Assembly: GCF_016583765.1 (NCBI RefSeq)
Contig: NZ_NRRR01000001.1
Location: 124,001-188,000 of the forward strand
DNA length: 64,000 bases
DNA from: Chromatium weissei
GTDB taxonomy: Bacteria > Pseudomonadota > Gammaproteobacteria > Chromatiales > Chromatiaceae
Direction of reading: 5' to 3'
Shown one piece after another: positions 10,329 to 17,999 of the stretch. Numbering within the stretch: position 1 is the first letter of the stretch; every line of letters starts with the position of its first letter. The notes under the pieces are model-generated. The model did no database searches, was not told the origin of the DNA, and saw nothing but the letters and a program-made list of their open reading frames with translations. The position numbers were made by a program, and so were the translations under genes.

Positions 10329-11068
10329 GCGATAAAATTGAGGCTTTGATACCAGCGGGTAAATCCCGCAAAACCGGCAGCAGTGAGACGCGCTTCATGG
10401 GTGGCGATGCTGTCGGGAATTAACACCTGTTCCAACGCGGCGCGTTTGCCACTGATCGCCAGTTCACTGTAACCCTGAGCGCGTTTGAAATCGGTGTGCA
10501 GTTCGGTTAATAGCTGTCCACCGCGATCATTCGGCAGTGCAATTTTTTCTACTAAAATCAACGCGCCATTGGCAAGTAGTCCGGTGCAAATGCGTTTCAG
10601 CAGCGCCAGCCGCTGTTCTGGAGCGATGAATTGCAGCGTGAGGTTGAGCACCACCAGCGCCGCATTCTGAATGGGAATAGTTTCCGCGTCGGCGCAAATT
10701 GGCGTGACACGAGTTTCAAATTCCGCCAATTTCCCTTTTTCTGAGGGTTGGAAGGATTTAAGTCGCGCTGTCAGTTGACTGATCATCGCTGGTGAATTAT
10801 CCACTGCGATCACCCGCACCGAGGCTGGCGTTTGGCGCAAAATCGCCAGCGTGACCGCACCGAGCGAGCAGCCGAGGTCGTAGCAAATGCCATTTGGCGG
10901 AATGATTTGCCGCGCAATCAATCCCGAAAGCGCCACCATTTCGACATAGCCCGGAACGGAACGACGCACCATATCTGGAAACACTTGCGCGACCTCCGCA
11001 TCAAAACGAAAGGGGCGCACCGGCGCATCAGCGCGATCAAACAACGTATCTGGTTTATTCATCATCAT
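10310..11068 (-). CDS. cmoA: Carboxy-S-adenosyl-L-methionine synthase CmoA
   Basis: Makes carboxy-SAM from SAM and prephenate for CmoB. Diagnostic segments are FPDMVRRSVPGYVEM and the SAM-binding YDLGCSLGAVTLAIL, followed by VIAVDNSPAMISQL. The start is placed among several successive ATG codons at 11062-11068, because homologues begin close to the DTLF segment; an ATG at 11086 would add six residues. First gene of the cmoA-cmoB-ligase-glycosyltransferase run, divergent from ppk. Confidence 0.96.
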   Translation of the reverse strand: MMMNKPDTLFDRADAPVRPFRFDAEVAQVFPDMVRRSVPGYVEMVALSGLIARQIIPPNGICYDLGCSLGAVTLAILRQTPASVRVIAVDNSPAMISQLTARLKSFQPSEKGKLAEFETRVTPICADAETIPIQNAALVVLNLTLQFIAPEQRLALLKRICTGLLANGALILVEKIALPNDRGGQLLTELHTDFKRAQGYSELAISGKRAALEQVLIPDSIATHEARLTAAGFAGFTRWYQSLNFIAWMAWK

Positions 11069-11185
11069 GGCAATCATTATAAGCATTGAAGGTTTTGGTC
11101 AGTACGGTCATCAAACCGCCGCAATCGCAGTGCGCTCGGTTGTTAAGATAATCAGCTTTCATCGCGCCAATGTGGAATTCGCAAT

Positions 11186-13375
11186 ATGAACGCACCGACG
11201 GATGACAGCCTTCTGTCACCTTCCGACACGCTTGATCTCAATGATTCCAGTTTGTATCTCAACCGCGAATTAACGTGGTTGGCATTCAATCAACGGGTGC
11301 TCCATGAAGCGGATGATTCACGCAATCCATTATTAGAACGCGTGAAATTTCTGGCTATCGTCAGCAACAATCTCGATGAATTCTTTATGAAACGCATCGG
11401 CGGATTGAAGCAGCAAATCGCCGCTGCCGTACACACACCGAGTCTCGATGGACGCACACCGCTGCAACAATTGAAAGCCTGTCAAACGGCAGCGCGAGCA
11501 TTTCAAATTGAACAGCGGCGTATTGATGATGCGTTAATGGTTGAATTAGCAGCCCACGACATTCGCATTATTCGCCATACCGATTTACCTGATGATGTGT
11601 GTATTCGCCTGCGTGAGTATTTTCGCGCCAACATCTTTCCGATGCTCACGCCGCTGGCGATGGACCCTGCGCATCCATTTCCATTTATTTCCAATCTCAC
11701 GCTGAACTTATTGGTCACGCTGCGTTTTCCGGGTGGCAATGAGATTTATATGGCGCGAGTCAAGGTTCCAGTGAGCAAAGATGTTTCGCGTCGACTGATT
11801 CCAATAGACGGCAGCAATACCTTTGTCACACTTGAAGATTTGATGGTCAATAATTTAGATATGTTATTTCCGGGCATGGAAATCGTGTCCTGTGCGTTGT
11901 TTCGCGTCACGCGCAACGCGATTGTCGAACCGGACGCGGAAACCGCAAATGATCTATTGGAAATGATCGAAACCGAATTGCGCGAACGCCATTTCGCACC
12001 GATTGTGCGATTGGAAGTAGAACCGAAGATGGAGCCAACGCATCGCGGAATGCTGGCAGCGGAATTGGGTTTGAATGAAGACGAAGACGTATTTGAAATT
12101 GCCGGCATGATGGCGCTGCGCGATTTATTTGAATTGGCAGCAATTGATAAACCGGAATTGCACGATAAACCGCATCGCCCAGTTGATCATCCATTATTGG
12201 CAAATGATCGCCGCAATATCTTTCACATTATTCGAGAAAATGGCCCGATTTTATTGCAGCATCCGTATCAACCCTTTAGCACTTCTGTTGAACGGTTTTT
12301 GCGCACCGCAGCGGATGATCCAAAAGTGCTGGCCATTAAAATGACGCTGTATCGTACTTCTGCTGGCGCAATTCTCGATTCATTGATTCAAGCAGCGCGA
12401 AATGGCAAACAGGTTGCGGTTTTAGTGGAATTAAAAGCGCGATTTGATGAAGCGGCCAATATCCAATGGGCACGGCGTTTAGAAGCAGAAGGTATTCATG
12501 TCAATTACGGCGTGATGGGTTTGAAAACGCACAGCAAGTTGGTTTTCGTGGTGCGCCGCGATTACTCGCAATTGCGACGCTATTACCATATCGGCACGGG
12601 CAATTATCACGCGGGCACGGCTAAACTCTATACCGATTTAGGAATGCTCGGTTGTGATGAAGATATTGGGCAGGATTTAACCGAGCTGTTTAATTACTTG
12701 ACTGGCTATTCACCGCCGCCGAGTTATCGCAAAATTCTTGCTGCACCCTATACATTAAAACGCAGCATCATTGATAAAATTAACCGTGAAATTGCGCATC
12801 AGAAACGCAATGGCAATGGTCTGATTCAAATGAAAATGAATGCGTTGGAAGATGCGGATATTACGCGTGCGTTATATCGTGCGAGCAGTGCCGGAGTTCG
12901 CGTTGATCTCATTATTCGTGATACCTGCCGTTTTCGTCCGGGTTTACCGAATATCAGTGAAAAGGCGCGAGTGGTGAGTATTGTTGGACGCTTTTTAGAA
13001 CATGGGCGAATTATTTATTTCCATAACGGCGGTGCTGAAGAGTATTACATTGGCTCGGCGGATATGATGGGGCGCAATCTCGATAGTCGTGTTGAAGTTC
13101 ATGCGCCAGTAGAAAACGCTGAATTGCGACAGGAATTGCGATTGATTTTAGATGTGCAATTTGCCGATAGGCGCTCGGCTTGGGAAATGAATAGCGCAGG
13201 TGAATATATTCAGCGTATTCCAATTGATGATAATACCAAGGGTGCGCAGGAAACCTTAATTGAAGTGGCAGAAAAACGTCTCGCTGCTGCGGCAAAACAC
13301 AAAGAAAAAAAGGTGCGCTCTAAGCTATTGAGTCATTTTCAATGGCGTTTACGCGACCGTAATTTACGCGGATGA
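11186..13375 (+). CDS. ppk1: Polyphosphate kinase 1
   Basis: Reversibly polymerises the ATP gamma-phosphate into polyphosphate. The N-terminal domain begins LNRELTWLAFNQRVL and includes SNNLDEFFMKR. The catalytic half carries the autophosphorylated histidine in GLKTHSKLVFV, then HIGTGNYHAGTAKLYTDLG, and near the end YIGSADMMGRNLDSRVEV. Length 729 residues is standard. Polyphosphate granules are common in sulfur bacteria, though the sequence does not show this. It stands alone, divergent from cmoA; no ppx follows. Confidence 0.98.
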   Translation: MNAPTDDSLLSPSDTLDLNDSSLYLNRELTWLAFNQRVLHEADDSRNPLLERVKFLAIVSNNLDEFFMKRIGGLKQQIAAAVHTPSLDGRTPLQQLKACQTAARAFQIEQRRIDDALMVELAAHDIRIIRHTDLPDDVCIRLREYFRANIFPMLTPLAMDPAHPFPFISNLTLNLLVTLRFPGGNEIYMARVKVPVSKDVSRRLIPIDGSNTFVTLEDLMVNNLDMLFPGMEIVSCALFRVTRNAIVEPDAETANDLLEMIETELRERHFAPIVRLEVEPKMEPTHRGMLAAELGLNEDEDVFEIAGMMALRDLFELAAIDKPELHDKPHRPVDHPLLANDRRNIFHIIRENGPILLQHPYQPFSTSVERFLRTAADDPKVLAIKMTLYRTSAGAILDSLIQAARNGKQVAVLVELKARFDEAANIQWARRLEAEGIHVNYGVMGLKTHSKLVFVVRRDYSQLRRYYHIGTGNYHAGTAKLYTDLGMLGCDEDIGQDLTELFNYLTGYSPPPSYRKILAAPYTLKRSIIDKINREIAHQKRNGNGLIQMKMNALEDADITRALYRASSAGVRVDLIIRDTCRFRPGLPNISEKARVVSIVGRFLEHGRIIYFHNGGAEEYYIGSADMMGRNLDSRVEVHAPVENAELRQELRLILDVQFADRRSAWEMNSAGEYIQRIPIDDNTKGAQETLIEVAEKRLAAAAKHKEKKVRSKLLSHFQWRLRDRNLRG

Positions 13376-13387
13376 AATAGGTATTGT

Positions 13388-13804
13388 ATGAAAGCACGAA
13401 TAAAATGGATTGACGGCGTGGCGATGTTGGGCGAATCCGGTTCTGGGCACGGCGTGGTGATGGATGGACCGCCGGAATTGGGTGGACGCAATCTCGGTGT
13501 GCGACCGATGGAAATGCTGCTGCTGGGCATGGGCGGCTGCACCCAATTTGATGTGTTGCTGATTTTGCGCAAAGGACGACAGCAGGTGACGGATTGCGTG
13601 GTGGAATTGGAGGCGACGCGGGCGGAGACGGATCCGAAGGTGTTCACGCAGATTCACGCGCATTTCATCGTCACCGGGCGCGATTTGGATGCAAAGCGGG
13701 TGCAACAGGCGATTCAATTGAGCGCGGAAAAATACTGCTCGGCATCGATCATGCTCGGTGCGACTGCGACGATTACGCATGATTTTGAGCTTCGCGCCGC
13801 GTAA
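13388..13804 (+). CDS. OsmC/Ohr family protein
   Basis: Thiol peroxidase fold; members reduce organic hydroperoxides with a reactive cysteine pair. Both cysteines are present: one in LLGMGGCTQFDVL and one in SAEKYCSASIML, the YhfA-like OsmC subgroup arrangement. Length 138 residues is normal. It begins 12 bases after ppk and may share its transcript. A strong hairpin follows, ending the unit before the opposing tRNA gene. The exact substrate is not visible. Confidence 0.9.
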   Translation: MKARIKWIDGVAMLGESGSGHGVVMDGPPELGGRNLGVRPMEMLLLGMGGCTQFDVLLILRKGRQQVTDCVVELEATRAETDPKVFTQIHAHFIVTGRDLDAKRVQQAIQLSAEKYCSASIMLGATATITHDFELRAA

Positions 13805-13827
13805 ACGCCGAATTGCGTGCAAATAAA

Positions 13828-13856
13828 AAGGAGTTAGGTTTTTGACCTAACTCCTT
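13828..13856. terminator. Bidirectional terminator between osmC-like gene and tRNA-Leu
   Basis: A perfect 12-base-pair inverted repeat, AAGGAGTTAGGT with its complement ACCTAACTCCTT, around a five-base loop. A-rich sequence lies before it and ATTTAATTT after it, so it can end transcription from both sides. Confidence 0.85.
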
Positions 13857-13864
13857 ATTTAATT

Positions 13865-13951
13865 TGGTACCGAGGGCCGGAATCGAACCGGCATGGGGTC
13901 ACCCCCGTCAGATTTTGAGTCTGATGCGTCTACCAATTTCGCCACCCCGGC
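13865..13951 (-). tRNA. tRNA-Leu (anticodon CAA)
   Basis: An 87-base type II tRNA. The acceptor stem pairs GCCGGGG with CCTCGGT, the D arm contains AAATTGGTAGACGC, the anticodon stem pairs TCAGA with TCTGA around loop CTCAAAA (anticodon CAA, reads UUG), a long variable arm has GGGGG/CCCC pairing, and the T arm contains GGTTCGATTCC. The 3' CCA is encoded. Confidence 0.97.
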
Positions 13952-13963
13952 AACGCGAGCGGA

Positions 13964-13992
13964 AATATACACTGCTCATTCCATTGAAACAA
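13964..13992 (-). promoter_or_regulatory. Sigma-70-like promoter of tRNA-Leu
   Basis: On the minus strand a TTGTTT -35 box (13987-13992) is separated by exactly 17 bases from a TATATT -10 box (13964-13969), ending 12 bases before the mature tRNA 5' end. Spacing and location fit a housekeeping promoter. Confidence 0.65.
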
Positions 13993-14014
13993 CCAGAAAA
14001 CGTTTCGCCGCCGC

Positions 14015-15391
14015 TCAATCATCGCAACAGCGGCGAATGTGCGCGACAAAACGTCCTGTCCAATCGTTTCCGCCAACACTGCGTAAGTGACTGTAACACG
14101 CCAATAAATTGCCCTGCACAATGCCGTCATGCGTCCCGTTCACGCCCACGCCGCGCAACACCTCGTAACCGTAACGCCACGCCGAATTAGGCTGCACAAT
14201 CGCAGAATGATGAAATTCATGCGCCGCAATCTCAGCGCAATGTGGCGGATCGCGTTGCCACGGAAACGCCGCCGTCTCGCGCAGTCGCACATAACCGCGC
14301 CCCTGCGGACGCGAGCACATCGCCACCTCCGCATCGAGTGCGCCGACCATCGCTCGCCGCTCGCCGTTAAACGTCAATTCAGCGCACAAATACATTAAAC
14401 CGCCGCATTCCGCATAAACCGGCTTATTGTCAGCGATGAATTCCGCAATATGCTGGCGCATTGAGCAATTCGCTTCTAATTCGCGCATTCGATATTCAGG
14501 AAAACCACCGCCGAGCAGCAAGGCATCAACAGCAGGTAATTCCGCATCGGCAATTGGACTGAATGACACCAATTCCGCGCCCGCCGCTGCCAATGCGCGT
14601 AAATCATCGGGGTAATAAAAACCAAATGCGGCATCACGCGCAATACCAATACGAATGAGCGATTGGCTATTCATTGACACCGCTGGCGCAGCAATTGACG
14701 AATAAGATGGAGCCAATTCTGCAATAGCTAATAAACGCTCCAAATCAACCTGTTCCGCAATACGACGCGCAATGACTTCAATCCACGCTTCAGCACTTTC
14801 AGTTTCATTACTTGGCATCAATCCCAAATGCCGTTCATCAATACTGATTTCATTATCGCGGGACAATGCACCCAGCACCGGAAGATCGGTGTAATGCTCC
14901 ACCACGCGAATAAGATTCGCAGCATGACGGCTGCCGCCAACGCGATTGAGAATGACTCCGGCGAGTTGAAGTTCAGAATCAAAATTACGATAACCGAGCA
15001 GTAGCGGCGCAATACCTCGCGCCATACCGTGACAATTGATCACGAGAACAACTGGAGCATTTAACTGTTTCGCCAATTCCGCATTACTGTGTTTTCCATT
15101 CAATTCCGTGCTATCAAATAAACCCACATTACCTTCAATTAAACCGAGATCAGCACCGCTGAGTTCCTGCGCAAAGGCTGTATTGATTTCAGCCTCGGAC
15201 ATCGTATGAAAATCGAGATTAAAACAGGAGCGCCCGGCGGCTTGACTGAGCCAAAGTGGATCAATGAAATCAGGCCCTTTTTTGAAGGGTTGCACTTGCA
15301 ATCCACGTTTGCGCCATTGCCGACACAAGCCAATAGACAGCGTGGTTTTACCGGAAGATTTTTGCGGTGCTGCAATGTAAAGATGAGCCAT
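14015..15391 (-). CDS. dsrN: DsrN, siroheme amidase (CobB/CbiA family)
   Basis: Glutamine-dependent amidase related to cobyrinic acid a,c-diamide synthase. In the dsr context it is thought to make the siroheme amide used by DsrAB. It has an N-terminal P-loop, APQKSSGKTTLS, and a C-terminal class I glutaminase domain with the nucleophile cysteine in AECGGLMYL and the catalytic histidine in HEFHHSAI. Length is 458 residues. It is the last gene of the dsr cluster, separated from dsrP by 90 bases holding a strong hairpin. A true cobalamin role is possible, but no other cobalamin synthesis gene is nearby. Confidence 0.9.
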   Translation of the reverse strand: MAHLYIAAPQKSSGKTTLSIGLCRQWRKRGLQVQPFKKGPDFIDPLWLSQAAGRSCFNLDFHTMSEAEINTAFAQELSGADLGLIEGNVGLFDSTELNGKHSNAELAKQLNAPVVLVINCHGMARGIAPLLLGYRNFDSELQLAGVILNRVGGSRHAANLIRVVEHYTDLPVLGALSRDNEISIDERHLGLMPSNETESAEAWIEVIARRIAEQVDLERLLAIAELAPSYSSIAAPAVSMNSQSLIRIGIARDAAFGFYYPDDLRALAAAGAELVSFSPIADAELPAVDALLLGGGFPEYRMRELEANCSMRQHIAEFIADNKPVYAECGGLMYLCAELTFNGERRAMVGALDAEVAMCSRPQGRGYVRLRETAAFPWQRDPPHCAEIAAHEFHHSAIVQPNSAWRYGYEVLRGVGVNGTHDGIVQGNLLACYSHLRSVGGNDWTGRFVAHIRRCCDD

Positions 15392-15415
15392 TGGATTATC
15401 GAAAACATAAAATAG

Positions 15416-15462
15416 AAAAGGCGCAAAAACGACAAAGATTTACCTTGTCATTTTGCGCCTTT
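15416..15462 (-). terminator. Hairpin between dsrP and dsrN
   Basis: Twelve pairs (AAAGGCGCAAAA with TTTTGCGCCTTT) continue inwards with a near-perfect GACAA/TTGTC stem. On the transcribed strand the stem is followed by TTCTATTTTA. It can act as a terminator or attenuator, reducing dsrN relative to the genes before it, or it may protect the dsrP end. Confidence 0.7.
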
Positions 15463-15481
15463 AATAATGGCGAAAAAAGAA

Positions 15482-16720
15482 TTAAGCGGGTTTAGCGAAC
15501 GCATCCTCACTTAACGTTTCTTCATCAATTGGAATCACATCATCGGACAGCGATTCAGGCAGAAATTGCAATACTCGTACGCCGACAACAGTGATGATGA
15601 GTGCCACTGCCACGCCACCAAATCCCAATAATACTTCTGGAATCGTCGGTGTATACGGACCCGGTTGACCATTTACGCCATCAAAAAAACTCGATTCAAT
15701 AATCGTGTGACTGGGAAACATTTGAATTGGAAAGGCTTGGCTACTGATAATGATGACGTACATCGCCGCCAATCCACCTAATACAACCAGTGTACAGGCT
15801 GCCATAATCCAATTGCGTTCTTTACTCAATTCAGGGTGATAGATAATTCCGAGCGGTAAAAGTCCGCCGATTAAAATCCAGCCAATCCAGAACATAAAGG
15901 TGTGAATGCCGCCATTGAATAATAGCCAGTTTTCAAAGCTGTCGTTTTTTGCACCGTATAAATTGGTGAGATGATAAATCAGTACAAAATAAAGAATGCC
16001 GGCCACAAATACGCCGAGCAAATTCTTTAAGCGCCGCAGAATTTTAGGCCCAATGGGACGGTTATCTTCACCAAATGAATACAGTAATACCATCATAAAA
16101 ATGGCGAGTCCGTAAGCAAATGAGAGCAATACGAACATCGGTGCTAATACTGCTGCATCATAGGCTTGACGCGAAACGAGAAAACCGAAAATCGATCCCG
16201 TACCAGTGGTGAGTGCGAGTCGCCATAAAAAGGCAACAACGCCCACTGAATAATTAAAAGGTGCGCCTTGTCGATCGGCCATTGTCCATAAATAAGCAAT
16301 GACGATGACCATAAATCCGGTATACAAAAAGATGTTCCACGCGAAGATGGAACTGAAATTGTAACTGGTCATGGCAACAATCAATCGCTCTGGACGACCT
16401 AAATCCATGACCAATACCAATAACCCGCCCATGAGCATTGCAACGGCTAATAAACCCGATAGACGACCCAAGGGTTTATGAAATACGGTGCCAATGGATG
16501 CGATATTTAGTGCGCCGGATGCCGCAATAACGAGGAATACCGCAAAGACATGCGGCGTGCCCCAGACCACGGAGCTATTCATGCCGCTCACCCAATGGCC
16601 GGTGTGCTCCATGTAACCAAAGGCGAGAGTGGACATGCCGACGACGGCAGCGAGAGCGCCCAGAAGGCTCCAAAACTGCGTTGGCGGAATGCGCCATTCA
16701 CGATAAACAATTCGTTTCAT
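15482..16720 (-). CDS. dsrP: DsrP, NrfD-family membrane subunit
   Basis: Integral membrane subunit of the DsrMKJOP complex, thought to exchange electrons with the quinone pool. About ten hydrophobic helices are visible, for example SLLGALAAVVGMSTLAFGY near the start and GVAVALIITVVGVRVL near the end, with the NrfD-type segment VLVMDLGRPERLIVAM. No heme or Fe-S motif is present, as expected. The C-terminus is a short acidic cytoplasmic tail. Length 412 residues. It follows dsrO after 21 bases. Confidence 0.94.
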   Translation of the reverse strand: MKRIVYREWRIPPTQFWSLLGALAAVVGMSTLAFGYMEHTGHWVSGMNSSVVWGTPHVFAVFLVIAASGALNIASIGTVFHKPLGRLSGLLAVAMLMGGLLVLVMDLGRPERLIVAMTSYNFSSIFAWNIFLYTGFMVIVIAYLWTMADRQGAPFNYSVGVVAFLWRLALTTGTGSIFGFLVSRQAYDAAVLAPMFVLLSFAYGLAIFMMVLLYSFGEDNRPIGPKILRRLKNLLGVFVAGILYFVLIYHLTNLYGAKNDSFENWLLFNGGIHTFMFWIGWILIGGLLPLGIIYHPELSKERNWIMAACTLVVLGGLAAMYVIIISSQAFPIQMFPSHTIIESSFFDGVNGQPGPYTPTIPEVLLGFGGVAVALIITVVGVRVLQFLPESLSDDVIPIDEETLSEDAFAKPA

Positions 16721-16741
16721 TGGTTTTTTCCCTTGTCCTCG

Positions 16742-17515
16742 TTAGACACCGGAATAACGCACGCCCGTATTCAGCACTAAATCCTCGCGGATTTGTCGGC
16801 TCGGCATGGCGTTGAGCAGTTGGCTGATTTCGCTGTTCGGATTTTTGAGGTCGCCAAACACAATCGCGTGATGACCTTCAGCGGCGCAGGCATCAACACA
16901 AGCAGTTGATTCTTGTTCAAAATCTCGCCGATGCACACAAAGATTGCAGCTTTCAACGCAACCCTTTCCGCGTGGCACGCTGGTCAATTGACCGTGCATT
17001 TCGGCGTGATTGAAACTTCTGGCTTTGTACGGACAGGCCATCATGCAGTAGCGGCAGCCAATGCACAGATGGCGATCCACCATCACGATTCCGTCCGCAC
17101 GTTTGAATGACGCGCCGGTCGGACACACGTCGACGCACGGCGGATCGTCGCAGTGTTGGCACATCAACGGCAGCGTGGTCACGCGTCCGGTTTGATTGTC
17201 TTGAAGTTTAATTTTGCGAATCCAAACGGCTTTCTGAGTCTCCCATTTTTGAGGCGACTCACCGGCGGGCATCACTTGCAAATTCAAGCCGTTTTCGTGG
17301 TTACAGGCATCAACGCAAGCCGAACAGCCGTCAACACATTTCGCCGTGTCAATCAGCAAACCCCAGCGCACGTCAGAAGTCACCGGCTCCGCTCGCGGTG
17401 CGGCGGCGACCGTGTGCAAAATCACGCCGGGGGCGACTGCCGCCGCCGTGATTCCTGCGGCCACACCCAAAAAAGTGCGGCGCTCAGAATTGATCGCGTC
17501 GTTGTCATCTTTCAT
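16742..17515 (-). CDS. dsrO: DsrO, periplasmic iron-sulfur subunit
   Basis: Ferredoxin-like electron carrier of the DsrMKJOP complex, linking the cytochrome DsrJ and the membrane protein DsrP. A twin-arginine signal is visible near the N-terminus (ERRTFLGVAAG), so export is by Tat. Cysteine clusters CVDGCSACVDAC, CQHCDDPPCVDVCP and CIGCRYCMMACP supply the [4Fe-4S] ligands. The ATG at 17515 is chosen because it begins right after the dsrJ stop; an ATG at 17533 would lengthen it by six residues and overlap dsrJ. About 257 residues. Confidence 0.94.
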   Translation of the reverse strand: MKDDNDAINSERRTFLGVAAGITAAAVAPGVILHTVAAAPRAEPVTSDVRWGLLIDTAKCVDGCSACVDACNHENGLNLQVMPAGESPQKWETQKAVWIRKIKLQDNQTGRVTTLPLMCQHCDDPPCVDVCPTGASFKRADGIVMVDRHLCIGCRYCMMACPYKARSFNHAEMHGQLTSVPRGKGCVESCNLCVHRRDFEQESTACVDACAAEGHHAIVFGDLKNPNSEISQLLNAMPSRQIREDLVLNTGVRYSGV

Positions 17516-17516
17516 A

Positions 17517-17999
17517 TCAATGATCTTCTCCATCCCGATGCGACTGAACCTGTGCTGCAACGCCAGCAGCTTCGTGCGCTGCCGCTGCATCTAAAGGCGT
17601 CCCGTTAGGCACCGAGGCGTGACAGTCAAAACAATTGAGATTGACTGCCGCAAACGCGTGACAGGCACCGCAAAATTGATCCGCCTGATTGATCGGCTGC
17701 GGAATGCGCTCGGCGCTGTAACTGATATGGCAGTCCACGCAGCCCGACAAACCATATTTTTCCTTTCTAATTCCTTCGTGCACCGTCGCAATGCGCTGAT
17801 GTTTAATAAATTCCATGTGCTGGCGGCGCATCAGCTCAGTCGGTTCCACGCAAGACGGCAACGTCGCCGCCCGCGAGCCTTCCACCACATAACGCTTCAT
17901 CTCCTCCGCCTGCACCGTCTGGGCGGCGAGCGCCCAAACCAGTCCGGCGGCGACGAGGCAAGTTTTCAATACGGTCGCCATCGACGCCTCCACAGACAT
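17517..17999 (-). CDS. dsrJ: DsrJ, triheme cytochrome c
   Basis: Periplasmic multiheme subunit of DsrMKJOP. Three CXXCH heme motifs are present: CVDCH, CGACH and CFDCH. An N-terminal hydrophobic segment (about residues 8-31, LVAAGLVWALAAQTVQA) is a signal or anchor. A single non-heme cysteine lies in LPSCVEP (residue 50), matching the position of the cysteine that axially ligates one heme in Allochromatium DsrJ. The start ATG shares one base with the dsrL stop (TAATG), so translation is coupled. About 160 residues. Confidence 0.95.
   Translation of the reverse strand: MSVEASMATVLKTCLVAAGLVWALAAQTVQAEEMKRYVVEGSRAATLPSCVEPTELMRRQHMEFIKHQRIATVHEGIRKEKYGLSGCVDCHISYSAERIPQPINQADQFCGACHAFAAVNLNCFDCHASVPNGTPLDAAAAHEAAGVAAQVQSHRDGEDH

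Noticed and set aside
13993-14060. Possible terminator at the dsrN end (CGCCGCTG with GAGCGGCG)
   Set aside because: Much of it overlaps the coding end of dsrN and no T-run follows, so support is weak.
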